A stretch of 29,768 nucleotides of DNA from Pezizomycotina sp. ARF18 (lineage: Eukaryota; Ascomycota). This document shows, piece by piece, positions 27,374 to 29,768 of the stretch. The notes beneath the pieces were generated by a model. That model had not been told where the DNA came from and made no database searches. It saw nothing but the letters and a program-made list of their open reading frames with translations. Position 1 is the first letter of the stretch, and the number at the start of each line of letters is the position of its first letter. The stretch is from the NCBI GenBank assembly GCA_002224055.1, contig AZLU01000341.1:1-29768 (forward strand), in the 5' to 3' direction. The position numbers were made by a program, and so were the translations under genes.

Positions 27374-29768
27374 TTATTTCGAGTTTGCCTGGTTTTTCAA
27401 GGCTTGAACTCTTGCATTTGTCATCTCAAAAACATATTGGCCTACAATATATGGTCAACCATCTGATATTTCGGACGGCTGTGTCTCCGTTTTAAATCGT
27501 TCTTCCATGAGTAAATTGAATTTTCGACTTACCTAAATGCTCCACGTTCTCCATTTGATGGCTTCTGCCGTGTCTCCTAATTTCGGCTTGCCGGCCACAT
27601 CTCGCCCGACACAAATCCAAGCTATCGGGTTTAGACAAGAGTAATTTAAACGGAGTGGCCAATTCGTAGCAATTCTCAAAAACATTACGGCGCCCAAGGA
27701 TATACAAGCCAGACGAGCTCGCGAGAGTGCTACGGTAACCTTCTGATGTCCCTTAGATAACCAACGCGCTTTGTGCGCACAAGGAAAGAATCACATCTCG
27801 TCATTTGCATGCTCGTATGCCTTGATGTCGTAGACTAGCAATTCTTGATCGGTGTAGACAGATATACACGCGAAGATTTTGTAAAAAAAAAAAAGCCGAC
27901 ACGAAGGAAGCATATGTGTATGTGAAGGTGGGTCAAACAGGAAGCAAAATGAAAAGGAATGGATAAGAGGATAGTGTGCTATGAGTAAGGCGTAAAAATA
28001 AGCGTGCAAGTATAGAACCGCCTAGACTTACAATCGTTTTGTTCGCCTTGATATTTGTCAACGGTTGTAACGAAAGATGGCATGCCAAAAAGCGATTTTT
28101 AGAACAACGACGATACAAGCATCTTGATTAGTTGCCTTTGGCCCATACGTTGTCAATATCGAAATCTTGTTGGCAGGTAGCCCAATAATCTCATATATTG
28201 ATACAAAGCAACAGCGTACTCGGCTTCTCCGAGGTTCTGTATAAAATGAGGTATTGGCTCCGTTTCGCCTTGGCCCTTGAAGTCGTCGACATTGATGAAC
28301 TGGTATTCATGCTAACCTATGATGATTGAGAACAATAGATAGTGAGTAAATAAAAATTTCAAGATGGGTTTAGCAACGAGGATGAGTTACCAGCATTCGC
28401 CATTCCAAATTCGGCACTTTTCTCGATGGAATCCAGATTTCCGAGCCCTTCATAACGCCAACTGTAGAGCTCAGCAATACTTGGTCTTGCCCTACCCTGC
28501 TTGTCGAGGTTGATCGTTGGCACCCTAATCTTACCATACGCGCAAACATGCTTTGATCGAAATTCGAGAACTGTCGAAGGGCGATGTTTGGCACAATCGG
28601 AGAATTCTGGTAATGGTCGCCGCAGAGGACCAACCGCTGAAGAGGGATTTTTGCGTCCTTAGATAGCTGTAAAGTTAAGGGAATAAATCTCGATTTCTGT
28701 TATCTGCGCAGCTTCCTCCATGACCACGTTGTCGTACTTGAAACCGAGTTTGACGATTTCGTTCCTCTAAATTACGTTAGAACTCAGTAAGCTCCGATGA
28801 ATCCTCATCCTAACGCACCTTTATAGCCGCATGGGTTGACGTCATTGCGACAATGCGGGCTTCTTGACTAAGAGATAATTGGCTTTATCACGAGAATTCC
28901 TAAGAACTTCAAATGGCAATATATCCTCCAGTTCCTTAAAGAGCCTTTCAATATGACTAAAGCATCCTTTTGCAATATCTGCTACCTTCCGAGGCTGTTA
29001 ACTCTGGCGTGGAAAATTTTATGCGGAGTATCTGAGAAGTAGGACACTAATGCGTCTCTCAGCCACGATATTAGTGATCTGTGTATATTATTATCTGCTA
29101 ATTCGACATTAAGATTGACTCACGGAACGAAACTTCTCTATCAAAACTTTAGCTGAGCTTTCGTCGTCTAAAATTTCAAGGTATTGTGCCAACAGGTTGA
29201 ACATAGACCTTGAGAAATACCCAGCTGTTTCGCAGAGTTTCCATGAGCTCCGGCGCCCCGATAGCAAGGGCCAACCGATCTAACAAGTGCGAGCAAATGG
29301 GCCCTGTTTTCCTTTATTACGATTAAGAAAAATTCAGTATTTTGTAGAAAGAGATAGAAGTTGAATGTCGGAGTTACATTGCGTAAAAATAGAGTAAGTG
29401 GCATATCTATCATGATCTACATACCATAAATGACTCCACTCTTCCGGATTTACTAAAGCTTGCTTCAGTAGTGAGGCCGTCTCTCCATGGCCCAGTCGTA
29501 AGAGATGCCTCCTGTCAATATCCAAAGCGGCATCTTTTGGAAAAGCTGATTTAATGCTTGATTGCTGTGTGCAACCAGAAGTGTTCTTTGCAAAGGGAAA
29601 TTGTGGTAGATGTTGCTGATAATTGGCATGCAACGTCTGTTTTGCCGGTCCCAGGGCCCGACTGATCGTCAGTCCGATTTGTACGGAGTAGATGGCTTTT
29701 GCTGCAGGTATCGCCAATCAAGTTTAATTACTGCTTGTCCCCTGTCCCTGTAGTATAAGTCATCTTAT
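27374..29768 (-). CDS. AQR: Aquarius/Cwf11 spliceosomal RNA helicase, C-terminal part, cut by the window edge
   Basis: Aquarius (Cwf11 in fission yeast) is an SF1 helicase of the Upf1/Sen1 type that binds introns in the spliceosome. Read on the minus strand, the window holds its RecA domains: Walker A (GTGKT core, about 29638-29662), NIYHNFP and [27 protein letters not shown] (about 29480-29530), [20 protein letters not shown], the DExx variant MEEAAQ (28704-28721), [13 protein letters not shown] (about 28600-28635), [25 protein letters not shown] ending at an intron border at 28034, [24 protein letters not shown], then MENVEHLG. An intron at 27442-27532 leads to the last exon, [20 protein letters not shown], with the stop at 27374-27376. 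MEEAAQ and the YVFEMT ending favour Aquarius over Sen1 or Upf1. Frameshifts occur within Walker A and near 27783. The N-terminal scaffold lies outside the window. Confidence 0.9.
27442..27532 (-). other. Last intron of the Aquarius gene
   Basis: On the minus strand the donor GTAAGT follows GAG CAT TTA G and the acceptor ATATTGTAG precedes GCCAATATG. Joining gives [12 protein letters not shown] in one frame. The intron is 91 nt. Confidence 0.9.

Overview
This window is nuclear DNA from a fungus, most likely a filamentous ascomycete of the Pezizomycotina type. The genes are split by short GT-AG introns (56 to about 260 nt, some with a visible CTAAC or CTAAT branch site). The intergenic spaces are AT-rich and full of microsatellites. 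Every gene I could name is a conserved eukaryotic housekeeping or regulatory gene. The order-level placement is inference from protein resemblance only. No prokaryotic feature, CRISPR array, rRNA, tRNA or recognisable transposon was seen.

Layout, left to right: THO complex subunit 1 (THOC1/Hpr1, +, about 430-3230); a fungal homeodomain transcription factor (-, 3530 to about 4967); a 2.9 kb gene-free block of purine tracts, (ATTT)n and (TA)n; translation factor eIF3c (NIP1, -, 7918-11009); a 1.7 kb divergent promoter region; the DYRK-family kinase YAK1 (+, 12694-16092); a 2 kb AT-rich spacer; the CSB/ERCC6-type SNF2 ATPase RAD26 (+, 18096 to about 23586); the TFIIH subunit TFB2 (+, 24565-26897); and the C-terminal half of the splicing helicase Aquarius/Cwf11 (-, 27374 to beyond the right edge).

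Functionally the set leans to transcription-coupled RNA and DNA metabolism. THO packages nascent mRNA, Rad26 recognises stalled RNA polymerase II, TFIIH (Tfb2) opens DNA for transcription and nucleotide excision repair, and Aquarius acts in the spliceosome. All four have known links to R-loops or transcription-coupled repair, and RAD26 and TFB2 are neighbours on the same strand. eIF3c (translation start) and Yak1 (growth and stress signalling) lie in the middle.

The strongest technical observation is that all seven genes carry single-base frameshifts inside highly conserved motifs, many best explained by a homopolymer one base too short or too long. This looks like uncorrected sequencing error rather than seven pseudogenes, so the coding features below are gene spans rather than clean open frames. 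The most unusual non-coding signal is a 10-bp palindrome, TACTTAAGTA, found three times in intergenic DNA. I did not find a convincing new biological system.
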